Shown here in pieces: positions 51,532 to 60,667 of a DNA stretch of 64,000 bases. How positions within the stretch are numbered: the stretch's first letter is position 1; each line of letters begins with the position of its first letter. The DNA comes from Candidatus Binatia bacterium (GTDB lineage Bacteria > Vulcanimicrobiota > Vulcanimicrobiia > Vulcanimicrobiales > Vulcanimicrobiaceae): contig DATKMJ010000021.1 of assembly GCA_035541935.1 (NCBI GenBank), positions 1 to 64,000 on the forward strand, in the 5' to 3' direction. The notes beneath the pieces are model-generated. The model saw only the letters and a list, made by a program, of their open reading frames with translations, did no database searches and was not told the origin of the DNA. The translations under genes were made by a program, and so were the position numbers.

Positions 51532-52841
51532 ATTCCCTCAAGCTCGTTCGCGACCCAAACGTTGCCGCGATCGCGGTACGCCGGCGACTCGCCCCAAGCG
51601 AAGTGCAGTCTGCCGGCGACATCGATCGCCATGCGAAAGTAGTCGCCATACGGAAAATCGAATCCGGCACGCGACTGATACGGATAGCCGCCGTCGTTCG
51701 AGATGACGCTCTCGCGCGACCACGTGCCGCCGCCGTTTCTGCTCTCGCGATAGTAGAGGTTCCAAACCCCCGTGCGACGGTCTTCCCATGCGATGCGCAC
51801 GTCGCCGGCCGCGCTTCCGGCAAGGACGGTCGGAAAGGAATGCTCGGTGCCGGTAGGCGCGAGCGAGACGTCCTGGCGCGGCGAGAAGCTCGCGCCGTGA
51901 TCGCTCGATTCGGCGAAGTAGATCCGCTGCGGCACGCGATCGGAGACGGCCGGCGTCGCGTTCCATATCACGTAGACGCGGTCGTCGGAGCCGACGGCGA
52001 GCGAGATCTGCGATCCGAGGAAGACTCCGGCACCGCAGCGCCGACAGGGATAGCCGGCGCCGCCGTACGCGACGTGCGTCTCGGTCCACGTAACGCCGCC
52101 GTCGCTCGATCGTTCGATCCATACCTCCTCGGCCGGATGTTGCGGCGTGCTCTTCGTGCGGCTGCGGTTCCAGGCGAGGAAGATGCGGCCGCTCGAATCT
52201 ATCCCCGCGCCGGAACAGAGAAACTGGCGCGGAGAAGAGCGAAACGACGAAATCGTGTGCTGCGTCCACGTGGCGCCGTCGTCGGTCGAGATCGCGGCGA
52301 AGAGCGTGCGGTAGTTGTCGAAGCAGACCGCGATCGTCTTGCCGCGCGCGGCCATCGCATCCTTATCGAGCGCGTGCAGCTTTCCGGAGACGGCGATCGG
52401 GGCCGACCAGTTCACGCCGAGGTCGCTCGAGCGGACGATGCGAATCTGGCTGGCAGGATCGTCTTGCATGTACGTGAGCAGCAGCGTTCGTCCGTCGTTA
52501 GGATCGATTGCCATCCAGGGGTCGAACTGACCCGTATGCGTCGGCGTCGGATCGGCCGTCACGGGCTGCGTCCACGTCGCGCCGCCGTCGTCGGAGCGCT
52601 GCACCTGGAGATGCTTGCCGCTGAGATGCGTGATCGTTGCGTAGAGACGTCCCGAGCCGTCGGCGACGAGGTACGGCTCCCAATCGTCCCCGTGGGGCCA
52701 GCCGATCCGCACGTTATGCGAGAAACGCTCCTTCAGCGGGCGCGCCTCCTTCGCCGGGATGGCCGGACTGAGGATCGGCGGGGCCGAGACGTTACAGCCG
52801 GCAAGCAGAAGGGCGATTGCCGCAAACGCGCGTCGTCGCAT
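51528..52841 (-). CDS. BNR/sialidase-like propeller lipoprotein
   Basis: A 437-residue lipoprotein (lipobox LLLAGC, Cys16). Asp-box repeats are plentiful: RSDDGGATWTQ, SSDLGVNWSA, TDDGATWTQH, RSSDGGVTWTE, SSDHGASFSP and SRNGGGTWSR, giving a six-bladed sialidase-like fold. The arginine triad and catalytic Tyr/Glu pair of true sialidases cannot be verified by eye, so it may be a non-enzymatic propeller like its neighbours. A CRRCGAG pair near residue 270 suggests a disulfide. Divergent from the Nramp gene with 13 nt between starts. Confidence 0.82.
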   Translation of the reverse strand: MRRRAFAAIALLLAGCNVSAPPILSPAIPAKEARPLKERFSHNVRIGWPHGDDWEPYLVADGSGRLYATITHLSGKHLQVQRSDDGGATWTQPVTADPTPTHTGQFDPWMAIDPNDGRTLLLTYMQDDPASQIRIVRSSDLGVNWSAPIAVSGKLHALDKDAMAARGKTIAVCFDNYRTLFAAISTDDGATWTQHTISSFRSSPRQFLCSGAGIDSSGRIFLAWNRSRTKSTPQHPAEEVWIERSSDGGVTWTETHVAYGGAGYPCRRCGAGVFLGSQISLAVGSDDRVYVIWNATPAVSDRVPQRIYFAESSDHGASFSPRQDVSLAPTGTEHSFPTVLAGSAAGDVRIAWEDRRTGVWNLYYRESRNGGGTWSRESVISNDGGYPYQSRAGFDFPYGDYFRMAIDVAGRLHFAWGESPAYRDRGNVWVANELEGI

Positions 52842-52854
52842 CGTGGCTAACGTT

Positions 52855-54114
52855 ATGGATCGCCTGCGCAAATTCTTCGCCAACCTCGGCCCCGGCCTGA
52901 TCACCGGGGCCGCTGACGACGATCCGTCGGGGATCTCCACATACTCGGTCGCCGGAGCGACGGCCGGCTACTCGATGCTCTGGCTCACGCTCGTCTCGAC
53001 GCCGATGATGGCGGTCATTCAGGGAATGTGCGCGCGCATCGCGATGGTGAACGGCGAGGGACTCGCCGCGGTCATGCGCAAACGCCTCCCGCGCTGGCTC
53101 GCCTATTCGCTGGCGCTGATCGTCGTCGTCGCCAATACGTTCAATCTCGGCGCGGATATCGGCGGCATGGCCGCCGCCGCGAATCTCGTCGTGCCGGTGC
53201 CGCCCGACGCGCTCGTCTTTCTCTTCGGCATCGGGATGATAGTGGCGCAGACCTGGCTCCCGTACGAGACGCTCTCGAAGATCTTCAAGTGGTTGACGCT
53301 CGCGCTCTTTGCCTACGTCGTAACGGCGTTCGTCGTCCATCCGCCGTGGAAGGAGGTGCTCGTCTCGTTTGCGGTGCCGCACCTGCGCTTCGAGGCGGCC
53401 TGGCTCTCGACGATGGTCGGCGTGCTCGGCACGACGATCACGCCCTATCTGTTCTACTGGCAGGCGTCGCTGATGGTCGAAGAGGACAAAGAGCACGGCA
53501 AGCGCACGGTCGCCTCGCGCCGCGGAACCGACGCCGTGGCGATCGCCGACATGCACTCCGACGTGAACGTCGGCATGATCTACTCGAATATCGTCGCGTT
53601 CTTCATCATCGTCACGACCGCCGCGACGCTCGGCGCGCACGGTCACCCGATCGCGACCGCGCAAGAGGCCGCGCGCGCGCTGCGTCCCTTGGCGGGCCAG
53701 TTTGCGGAGTTGCTCTTCGCGCTCGGTATGGTCGGCACGGGCATTCTCGCCGTACCCGTGCTCGCGACGTCGTCGGCCTACGTCGTAGCGGAGACGCTGA
53801 AGTTTCGCGAAGGGTTGAGCGAGCCGGTTCGCCGAGCGACGCGCTTTTACGGCATCATCGCGGTCGGCATCCTGATCGGGATCACGATGAACCTTCTGCG
53901 CGTCGACGCGATCAAGGCGCTCTTCTGGTCGGCCGTCCTCAACGGCATCGCCGCGGTTCCGCTGATCGCCGTCGTCGTTTGGCTCGCATCGAGCCGCGAG
54001 GTGATGGGAAAGTGGACGAGTTCGCCCTTGGCGCGCGCGTGGGGCTGGGTGACGGTCGCGCTGATGGGCGGCGCGACGATCGGAATGTTCTACTTCATCG
54101 CGCGCCCGTCGTAG
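52855..54114 (+). CDS. Nramp-family (SLC11) metal transporter variant
   Basis: A 419-residue membrane protein with about 11 helices of the Nramp fold. In helix 1 the canonical DPGN reads DPSG (residues 23-26, in DDDPSGISTY). In helix 6 the usual MPH reads TPY (196-198, in LGTTITPYLFYWQAS), so the Met thioether used for Mn/Fe selectivity is absent. This fits the poorly characterised DDPSG/TPY bacterial branch, for which Mg-, Ca- or proton-linked transport is possible. ATG at 52855. Confidence 0.9.
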   Translation: MDRLRKFFANLGPGLITGAADDDPSGISTYSVAGATAGYSMLWLTLVSTPMMAVIQGMCARIAMVNGEGLAAVMRKRLPRWLAYSLALIVVVANTFNLGADIGGMAAAANLVVPVPPDALVFLFGIGMIVAQTWLPYETLSKIFKWLTLALFAYVVTAFVVHPPWKEVLVSFAVPHLRFEAAWLSTMVGVLGTTITPYLFYWQASLMVEEDKEHGKRTVASRRGTDAVAIADMHSDVNVGMIYSNIVAFFIIVTTAATLGAHGHPIATAQEAARALRPLAGQFAELLFALGMVGTGILAVPVLATSSAYVVAETLKFREGLSEPVRRATRFYGIIAVGILIGITMNLLRVDAIKALFWSAVLNGIAAVPLIAVVVWLASSREVMGKWTSSPLARAWGWVTVALMGGATIGMFYFIARPS

Positions 54115-54291
54115 GCGCTACTACGAGATCTCCTGGAGCTGGTTGACGGCCGTTCAGCGTGACGTTCCGGCGGCGGAGCAGAGGGAGGGTGCCGCCGCGG
54201 CGAGGCGCGTGGGGTTCATCTTCCACCAGCGTATCGAGCGGTCGTAAAGAAAGTCTGAAGGAGCGGGCGTCGGCATCGTCAGAGTCTGCCC

Positions 54292-55737
54292 GTGGTGGAT
54301 TCGCTCTTCGATGGTCCCGGCTCGCTGCGCGAGCCGTCGGAACGCCTGGCTTTCTGGCTGACCGCGTTCTTCTCGTTTCCGGCGGCGCTCGCGATCGGAT
54401 ACGTGCTGCACGAGTCCATCGGCGCCTCGCAGGTCGCGCTCTTCATCGTGGTCGCCATGGTTTACGTGACGCTCGCGCGCGGCCGTCTGCTCGGCTCGAG
54501 CGTCCGCGTGCACCAGCGGCAGTATCCGCGCGTCTTCGTCATCGTCCGCCGCGCCTGCGCGGCGCTCGAGATTCCGATGCCGCTGATCTTCGTCCGCGAG
54601 GATAACTACGTGCCGGTCGTCGCGCTCGGCTTCGGCGTGCCGTACGCGCTGGTGCTCTCGAGTCACTGGATCGAGCTCTTCGCCGACGACGAGCTCGCCT
54701 TCATGATCGGGCGGGAGCTCGGGCACATCGCCGCCGGCCACACGCGGTTCCACTCGCTGCTCAGCGTGAACGGGAACGAGAACCCGATAATCTCGCTGAT
54801 CTTCGGCGGCTGGCTGCGGCGCTGCGCGCTCACCTGCGATAAGGTCGGTCTGCTCTGCTGCGGCTCGATCGATGCCGCGATTCGCGCGATGGGCGTCGCC
54901 GCTTTCCACGAGTTCGGCCGGAGAGTGGATTACGAGGCGTTCGCCGAGCAGCATGCCGAGGTGCAGTCCGACTCCGTCCTGCGCTGGGGAGAGTGGCTGA
55001 GCGCCGAGCCGTACGCGACGCGGCGCATAGATTCGCTGCGCACGTTCATCGTCTCGCAGTCGTACGCGAATGCGGAGGCGTGGTTCTTGCGCGAACGCGA
55101 CGAGGAGCCCCCGGCAATTCCCGCGCCCGGCGAAGCGCACGTCGCGACGCGCGACTGCGCCGGCTGGTGGCGGCGCTTCGCGGCCGTCGGAATAGACGCG
55201 ATCGTCGTCAGCGCCATCATCACGTCGTTCGGCGGCAGCGTCGTCGGATCGCACGTGGAGCGGAAAGCCGCGATCCCGTCGTCGGGTCGCGCGGCCGCGA
55301 AGGCCGCCGTCGCGGAGGAGCCCGACGCCGAGGGAACGATCGGCCCGCTCGCCGTCTCCGATCGCGGCGTCTCGTTGCGGGTAGGAAACGATAGCCTCCC
55401 GCTCTCCGTCGAGGGATTGGCGGAGCTGGTGAACGGCTTCGTCAACCGTCTCGGCTTCTTTTTCTGGTTCCCGCTCTATCTCGCGCTCCTCGTCATCGTT
55501 GCGGGGCAGACGTTTGGAATGATGATCGCCGGCTTGCGGGTCGTCACCACCGACTTCCGCAAGCCGAGCATCGCGCGCGTCTTCGTGCGCTACGCGATCG
55601 TCTTCACGATCTGGTGGGTGATCGTGCCGCTCAGTTTCGTCTGGCGGCGCATTCTGCTCCACGACCGATGGACGAAGACGCGCGTCGTTAAGGTGGAACG
55701 CGTCGTCGCCCGCATCACAGGAACTATGGCCCCGTAA
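54292..55737 (+). CDS. M48-like metalloprotease homologue fused to RDD domain, degenerate active site
   Basis: A 481-residue membrane protein. Two N-terminal helices (about 21-60) precede an M48-like domain with ALGFGVPYALVLSSHW and the zinc-binding region IGRELGHIAAGH. The usual HExxH is R141-E142-x-x-H145, so the first zinc ligand is missing. A LTCDKVGLLCC segment corresponds to the usual third ligand region. Residues about 285-480 form an RDD-type helical domain (WWRRFAAVGIDAIVVSAII, FGMMIAGLRVV). Probably a non-catalytic membrane sensor or chaperone. GTG at 54292. Confidence 0.84.
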   Translation: MVDSLFDGPGSLREPSERLAFWLTAFFSFPAALAIGYVLHESIGASQVALFIVVAMVYVTLARGRLLGSSVRVHQRQYPRVFVIVRRACAALEIPMPLIFVREDNYVPVVALGFGVPYALVLSSHWIELFADDELAFMIGRELGHIAAGHTRFHSLLSVNGNENPIISLIFGGWLRRCALTCDKVGLLCCGSIDAAIRAMGVAAFHEFGRRVDYEAFAEQHAEVQSDSVLRWGEWLSAEPYATRRIDSLRTFIVSQSYANAEAWFLRERDEEPPAIPAPGEAHVATRDCAGWWRRFAAVGIDAIVVSAIITSFGGSVVGSHVERKAAIPSSGRAAAKAAVAEEPDAEGTIGPLAVSDRGVSLRVGNDSLPLSVEGLAELVNGFVNRLGFFFWFPLYLALLVIVAGQTFGMMIAGLRVVTTDFRKPSIARVFVRYAIVFTIWWVIVPLSFVWRRILLHDRWTKTRVVKVERVVARITGTMAP

Positions 55738-55740
55738 CTT

Positions 55741-56676
55741 TTACGGCTCCGATTTTACGGTTAGGCGAACGGCGGCGGTGCCGGAGATCACGTGCGCGAC
55801 CGAGGCGTTCTGGCTGACGCTGTCGATCTGCAGCTTTCCGACGTTCTCGTCGACGTGGAGCACTTGGTGCGTCGTGGGATCCACCAGCGATTTCTGCTTG
55901 ATGATGTCGAAGATCTGCCCCGTCGCGACGCCGGCGTTCTGGCCGATGTCGATGATGACGTTGTGTCCGTCTATGGCGGCGATGTGGCCGCTGAGCACCG
56001 GAGCGGCCGGACCCGCGTTGAAGCGGCTCGGATCGATCGCGCTCGCGATCTTCCCCGCCTCGTCGTCGATCAGGTGTCCCATGTCGCTGTTGACGAACGT
56101 CTCGTTGCTGTACGAGCCGCCGGCGTAGCCGGAGAATCCGCTCGCATTCCACGACGTTCCCGTGCGCGTCGCCTCGTCGGAGAAGCTCTGCACGATCTGA
56201 CCGGTTCTCGCGTCGATGACGCGCACCGCGACCTTGATCGTCACGCGGTGCGTGTTGACTCCGCCCGCCGCCGCACCGACGATGCCCGGTATATAGCTGC
56301 CGGCGCTGGCGCCGCTCTGCCCGGTCTGATCGAACTGGAGGATGTTGCCGGTGACGAGATAGCGCGCGCCGACCATCTTGCCTGCGGTGACCGCCGTCTG
56401 CGGATCGACCTCGCCGCTTGCGCCGAGTTGATGCTCGCCGAGCGTCGAACTCAGGTGCGTGCGGTCGAGAACGTTGAACTTGCCGCTGTTGACCATCTGG
56501 TCGGTGACGAGGTCGGAGAGCGCCACGCCCGGCTGGAACGAGCCGTACCAGTCCGAGGTGAGGCCCTTGGTCGAGAAGTCGAGCACTGCGATCGAGGGCC
56601 GAGCCTGCGCGGCCGCGACGAGCGGCGAGAGCGCGAGCGCGGCTACGATGGAGAGGCTAGCGAAGAGTCGGTACAC
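55741..56676 (-). CDS. CsgG-family protein with C-terminal FlgT-like domain
   Basis: A 311-residue exported protein; GTG at 56676 with AAGGAG upstream and a signal peptide (ASLSIVAALALSPLVAAAQA). The CsgG/HfaB domain runs from SIAVLDFSTKGL, through DLVTDQMVNSGKFNVLDRTHL, to VGARYLVTGNILQF and VRVIDARTGQIVQSFS. It has no N-terminal lipid Cys, unlike CsgG of curli. The last 85 residues (GHIAAIDGHNVIIDIGQNAGVATGQIFDII) form a beta-barrel like the FlgT C-terminal domain. No curli subunit genes are near. Confidence 0.82.
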   Translation of the reverse strand: MYRLFASLSIVAALALSPLVAAAQARPSIAVLDFSTKGLTSDWYGSFQPGVALSDLVTDQMVNSGKFNVLDRTHLSSTLGEHQLGASGEVDPQTAVTAGKMVGARYLVTGNILQFDQTGQSGASAGSYIPGIVGAAAGGVNTHRVTIKVAVRVIDARTGQIVQSFSDEATRTGTSWNASGFSGYAGGSYSNETFVNSDMGHLIDDEAGKIASAIDPSRFNAGPAAPVLSGHIAAIDGHNVIIDIGQNAGVATGQIFDIIKQKSLVDPTTHQVLHVDENVGKLQIDSVSQNASVAHVISGTAAVRLTVKSEP

Positions 56677-56705
56677 GATATGCTCCTTGGCAGAAGAGGG
56701 AACCC

Positions 56706-57320
56706 ATGTGCGGTAGATTCACGCTAACCAAGCCCGAGGCCCTCGCGGTCGCGTTTCCACGCTTTCGCTTTCCCGAGTTCAGCGAGACGAGGCTCCCGCG
56801 CTACAACGTCGCCCCGGCCCAAGGCGTGCTCGGCGTCCGCAACGACGGCCGCGACCTCGTCGAGGAGCTGCGCTGGGGGATCCGCGGCCGAATCAACGTC
56901 CGCGCCGAGTCGATCCTCGCGCGCCGCGGCCCGGTTCGCCGCCGCTGCATCGAGTTTGCCGACGGTTTCTACGAGTGGTCCCAGCGGCGGCCGTTCTATT
57001 TCACGCTGAAGACGGGCGAGCCGTTTGCCTTCGCGGGCCTGTGGGAGCCGGAGAACGGATCGGCGGAGTGCGACGTCGCGACCTGCGAGCCCAACGCGCT
57101 CGTTGCGCGCGTCCACGACCGGATGCCGGCGATCCTCACGAGAGAGGCCGTCGATCTCTGGCTCGATCCCGATCCGCTGCCGCCCGCCGTCGCGGCCTCG
57201 TTACTGCGGCCGCTCGACGCCGCGCTGATGTCGGTGCGCGAGGTCTCGACGCGCGTGAATAACGCGAACTACGACGCGGCCGACGTGCTCGACGAGCCGG
57301 CCGAGCCGCGGCTCTTCTGA
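56706..57320 (+). CDS. SRAP (YedK/HMCES) domain protein
   Basis: A 204-residue SRAP protein that protects abasic sites in single-stranded DNA by forming a thiazolidine crosslink through Cys2. Active-site residues are in place: Cys2 (MCGRF), Asn34 (RYNVAPAQ), Glu90 (DGFYEW) and His137 (VHDRMPAIL). Slightly shorter than E. coli YedK. Divergent from csgG-like gene with 29 nt between. Its 3' end overlaps the convergent membrane protein gene by 52 nt. Confidence 0.93.
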   Translation: MCGRFTLTKPEALAVAFPRFRFPEFSETRLPRYNVAPAQGVLGVRNDGRDLVEELRWGIRGRINVRAESILARRGPVRRRCIEFADGFYEWSQRRPFYFTLKTGEPFAFAGLWEPENGSAECDVATCEPNALVARVHDRMPAILTREAVDLWLDPDPLPPAVAASLLRPLDAALMSVREVSTRVNNANYDAADVLDEPAEPRLF

Positions 57321-57973
57321 AACGCGAGCACGATGCCGGTCGCGATCAGCCAGAGCGCGGCCGGAATCGCGCCGAGATATCCCGGTCCGGGCTGGCCCGG
57401 CGCCATCGTCGATTCGGTGAAGAAGATCGAGAACGTCGCCATCGCCGCGCCGATCGCCGCGAGATAGCCGAAGATCGCGAGCCACTTCGGAGCGCGGTCG
57501 TGCCGGTTCATGCTGTGCGCGGCGGCGAAGAGGAAGATCGAGACGGGCGCGTAGCCGAGCCCGCCCTGCGTGAAGAAGAACGCGTCGTAGATGCCGGCGA
57601 GCTCGTGCGACTTAAAGACGTCCGGCGTCGCGTAGAGCGCGGCCGTTAGAACCGACGCGGCGAAGAGCGACGTCGCGACCATGACGATGCCGGCGCCGAG
57701 AGCGAAGGTCGGCAGCCCCTCCTCGCGTCCGGGCGCGTGAATGAGATAACTGCGCAGCCCGACGATGAACCAGAGGAAGAAGGCTGCGGCCGGGAAGGTG
57801 AGCCACGCGCCGCAGAGCAGCCCGAAACGATGCGTGTCGATCGCCAGCGCGACTTCGTTCGGCTTGAATCCGAGCGTCGGCATTCCGTTGGTCATGAACG
57901 TCGCGATCACCAAGACGGCGACGTAGGCGATGGCCGACCAGCCTGCGGAGCGCTCCGCCTGTACGTTCTCCAT
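57269..57973 (-). CDS. Six-helix integral membrane protein, unknown function
   Basis: A 234-residue protein with six predicted helices beginning at WSAIAYVAVLVIATFMT. A polar loop (LRSYLIHAPGREEGLPT) separates helices 2 and 3. No catalytic motifs. Its last 17 codons overlap the SRAP gene on the other strand, with a Ser/Ala-rich tail (SRGSAGSSSTSAAS). Possibly a DUF4386-like protein, low certainty. Confidence 0.65.
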   Translation of the reverse strand: MENVQAERSAGWSAIAYVAVLVIATFMTNGMPTLGFKPNEVALAIDTHRFGLLCGAWLTFPAAAFFLWFIVGLRSYLIHAPGREEGLPTFALGAGIVMVATSLFAASVLTAALYATPDVFKSHELAGIYDAFFFTQGGLGYAPVSIFLFAAAHSMNRHDRAPKWLAIFGYLAAIGAAMATFSIFFTESTMAPGQPGPGYLGAIPAALWLIATGIVLAFQKSRGSAGSSSTSAAS

Positions 57974-58022
57974 GTGCGTTAAGCTGGTACCATCGCCTTA
58001 TTGAATCCTTCCCGGGCGGCGG

Positions 58023-59558
58023 CTAGAGGCCGTAGTACTTCAACGCGGGCCACATCGCCGCGAGCGGGACGCGCGGGCGCGTGCAGAGATAGATCGGCAG
58101 CGGCCCCTCGAGCATCCAGCGGTAGTCGTTGCGGTAGACCGCGATCTGCTTCACGCTGCCGAACCACTTGAGCAGCAGCCAATAATCCGTCGCGCCGACG
58201 GCGAGCACCGAGCGCCCGCTGTAGCCGCGCGTCCCCCAGAGATAGTACGAGTTGTTTGGGCTGATCGCCGCCGGCAGACCGTAGCGCGGGCCGTAGTAAT
58301 CGAGCGCGCCGGCATAGGCGTAGCGGTCGGCAAAGAGCGCCGTGACGCTCCGCTGCGCGGGCGGCAGCGACCAGTAGGCGCCGGCGACGGTCTGCGTCAT
58401 CGTCTTCCAGCCGAGTTGATCGGCGAACATCGGGTTGATGAGATGGCTCTTGCCGTCCGGCGGAGCGGGACGGCTCAGCCCGATGAAACGCTCGTACGCC
58501 ATGTACTGCGGCAACGGCAGAATCGGCAGCGAGAGCGGAAACATCGGGATGCCGGCGATGAAGATCGCCGCGAGCGTCGCGAGCTGCGAGCGACGCCGCG
58601 TCGCCAATGCGTTCTCCATCGCGACCGCGCCCGCGGCAAAGAGCATCGGATAGAGTCCCTGGATGTAGTAGCCGCGCCCGATCGTGAGGATCAGCAGCCC
58701 GAGCAGCAGGAGATAGGCGATCGCGAGAAACCGGTACGCGGGCTCGCGATAGAGCCAGACGAGCCCCCACACCCAGACCGGCGCGTAGAGCGGATTCTGA
58801 TACGCGAACTGCAGCCCGAACATGTAGAGCGCGTTGATCCAGCGATTCGGCGACTCGTCGGCCATGCCGTTAGCGAGCGCGTGCCGGTTCAGCTGATCGT
58901 TATGCAGCACCTCGAGCATCGGAAAGCCGTGCGATATCTGCCAGACGGCGTTGGGCAGGACGAGCAGCGCGGTAAGCGCGACGCCCGCGGCGAGCCATGG
59001 CGAACGCAGCAGCCGGGCGTGCCCGGCGACGAGCAACCCGGCGATCAACGCGAGCGCGAGCGCGGCGATCGAGTACTTCGCGTACATCGCGAGCGTCACG
59101 ACGAGCGCGATTGGAATGTAGAGCCGGGCATCTCGCGTCTTCACGAGGCGGATCGTCAGGTAGAGCAGCGCCGTCCACGACGCCGGCGAGAGAAACTCGG
59201 TCGAGAGGCCGTACGCGATCCCGATCAGGCCGGGTGCGAGGACGATCGTCAGCGCGGTGACGCTCTGCGCGAAGCCGCGCCCGCCGAGCTCGCGCGCGAT
59301 CGCGCATCCGAAGAGCACCGTGACGCCCGCGAGGACTCCGGGGAAGAAACGCAGCCCCCACACCGGATATCCGAACGGCGCGGTGAGCCACGTGACGAAC
59401 GGCGCGAGCGGCGGCTGATCCACGTACCCCCACGCCAAGTGCTTCGCACAATCGATGAAGTAGAGTTCGTCTCGATAGTATCCGAAGCGGTGGCAGAAGG
59501 CGAGGTGGAGAGCGACGGTCGCAAGCGCGAGAACGTACGCGCTTGGAGAGAGCCTCAT
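58023..59558 (-). CDS. GT39-like (ArnT/PMT-type) membrane glycosyltransferase
   Basis: A 511-residue protein with about 10-11 helices and the GT-C acidic pair in FGYYRDELYFIDCAKHLAWG (Asp30-Glu31) in the first periplasmic loop, followed by VDQPPLAPFVTWLTAPFGY. GT39 enzymes transfer sugars from polyprenyl-phosphate donors to lipid A, proteins or other acceptors on the periplasmic side. The C-terminal soluble part (APPDGKSHLINPMFADQLGW) is short. Overlaps the preceding gene by ATGA. Confidence 0.86.
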   Translation of the reverse strand: MRLSPSAYVLALATVALHLAFCHRFGYYRDELYFIDCAKHLAWGYVDQPPLAPFVTWLTAPFGYPVWGLRFFPGVLAGVTVLFGCAIARELGGRGFAQSVTALTIVLAPGLIGIAYGLSTEFLSPASWTALLYLTIRLVKTRDARLYIPIALVVTLAMYAKYSIAALALALIAGLLVAGHARLLRSPWLAAGVALTALLVLPNAVWQISHGFPMLEVLHNDQLNRHALANGMADESPNRWINALYMFGLQFAYQNPLYAPVWVWGLVWLYREPAYRFLAIAYLLLLGLLILTIGRGYYIQGLYPMLFAAGAVAMENALATRRRSQLATLAAIFIAGIPMFPLSLPILPLPQYMAYERFIGLSRPAPPDGKSHLINPMFADQLGWKTMTQTVAGAYWSLPPAQRSVTALFADRYAYAGALDYYGPRYGLPAAISPNNSYYLWGTRGYSGRSVLAVGATDYWLLLKWFGSVKQIAVYRNDYRWMLEGPLPIYLCTRPRVPLAAMWPALKYYGL

Positions 59559-60667
59559 GCAGAGCTAGGCTGCGAACCTGCGAGCAAAAGCTGGCTGATG
59601 CAGAGGCCGACGAGTCCGGCCTCGGCGATCGAGCCGAAGACGAAGCTCGCATCCCACCAGGTGCCGCCGGCCATCGGCACGGCGAACGCAAAGTAGGCTC
59701 CGAAGTAGGCAGCCGGGACGACGAAGCCCAGCAGACGGAACGCATTGGGATTCCGCGCCGAGGGCCGCAGTTTCGCGACGATCAGATCTCCGATTGCTCC
59801 GGCCGCGACCGATGCGAGCACGACGAGCGCGAGCTCCGTGAGATCGCGCGATAGCTCGCCGCCGATCCAGAGCTTCTCGACGACGCAGATGACGACGAGC
59901 GCGCCGACGTGCAGGTGCTTGCGCAGCGCAAGGTAGAGCACGGCCGCGGCAAGCAGCAGACTCTGCCAGATCACGATCGCGATCTCGAGCGCCTGGCGAT
60001 AGAAAAGGAAGACGGAGAGCACGAACTGGTCTCGCTGGTATATCGCCTGCGAGAGCGGATGGTCGCGCAGCAGCGCTTCCGGATAGAACCCGTACTGCGT
60101 GACGAACTGGACGATCTCGAACGCGAGACCGAACGAGACGAGCATCGGCACTTGGTCTACGAGTCTCGGAGCGTCGGGGCGGCGAAGCGCGCTGCGCACG
60201 GGTCCGGTGATGAGGAAGAAGAGCCCGGTGAGCAAGAACAGGTGCGGCGGGCTCAGGAGCAGATCGAGCTGATGCTCGAAACCGAAGAACGCGTGCCAGA
60301 CGAAATCGCACGCGCCGCCGATCAAAAGACCGGCAACGCCGAGAACGCTCAGCGCGTACCCGTCCGGCACGGCTTGCCAAAACGAGCCGGCGTGACGGTA
60401 GTTTCGCGCGATCGCGACGCCCAAAACGGCCGCGGCGAAGAGGCCGCCGCTGTACATCGTGACGTGCCACGGATTGAAGAACGACTCGACCGCTAGAAAG
60501 AGGTGCTGGTGGGCGTCGATGAAGAGGCCGGTCATGATCCACAGGCCGGCTAGGGTTACCAGCCAGTCGAGTGCGCTCGGCCTGCCCAGGCGCTCGAAAT
60601 TGAGATCCAGCTCGGGTAGGACAGGCTCGACGTGCCCGCGGGAGGAAAGCAAATCCATCAGCTTCAT
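59555..60667 (-). CDS. Histidine-rich polytopic membrane protein, unknown function
   Basis: A 370-residue protein with about 9-10 helices. Conserved-looking polar residues lie in helices: DAHQHLFLAVESFFNPWHVTMYSGG and CDFVWHAFFGFEHQLDLLLSPPHLFLL hold six His, so metal or heme coordination is possible. No known family is recognised. Its ATG shares CATG with the divergent lipoprotein gene start. The following GT39 gene is translationally coupled. Confidence 0.7.
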   Translation of the reverse strand: MKLMDLLSSRGHVEPVLPELDLNFERLGRPSALDWLVTLAGLWIMTGLFIDAHQHLFLAVESFFNPWHVTMYSGGLFAAAVLGVAIARNYRHAGSFWQAVPDGYALSVLGVAGLLIGGACDFVWHAFFGFEHQLDLLLSPPHLFLLTGLFFLITGPVRSALRRPDAPRLVDQVPMLVSFGLAFEIVQFVTQYGFYPEALLRDHPLSQAIYQRDQFVLSVFLFYRQALEIAIVIWQSLLLAAAVLYLALRKHLHVGALVVICVVEKLWIGGELSRDLTELALVVLASVAAGAIGDLIVAKLRPSARNPNAFRLLGFVVPAAYFGAYFAFAVPMAGGTWWDASFVFGSIAEAGLVGLCISQLLLAGSQPSSA

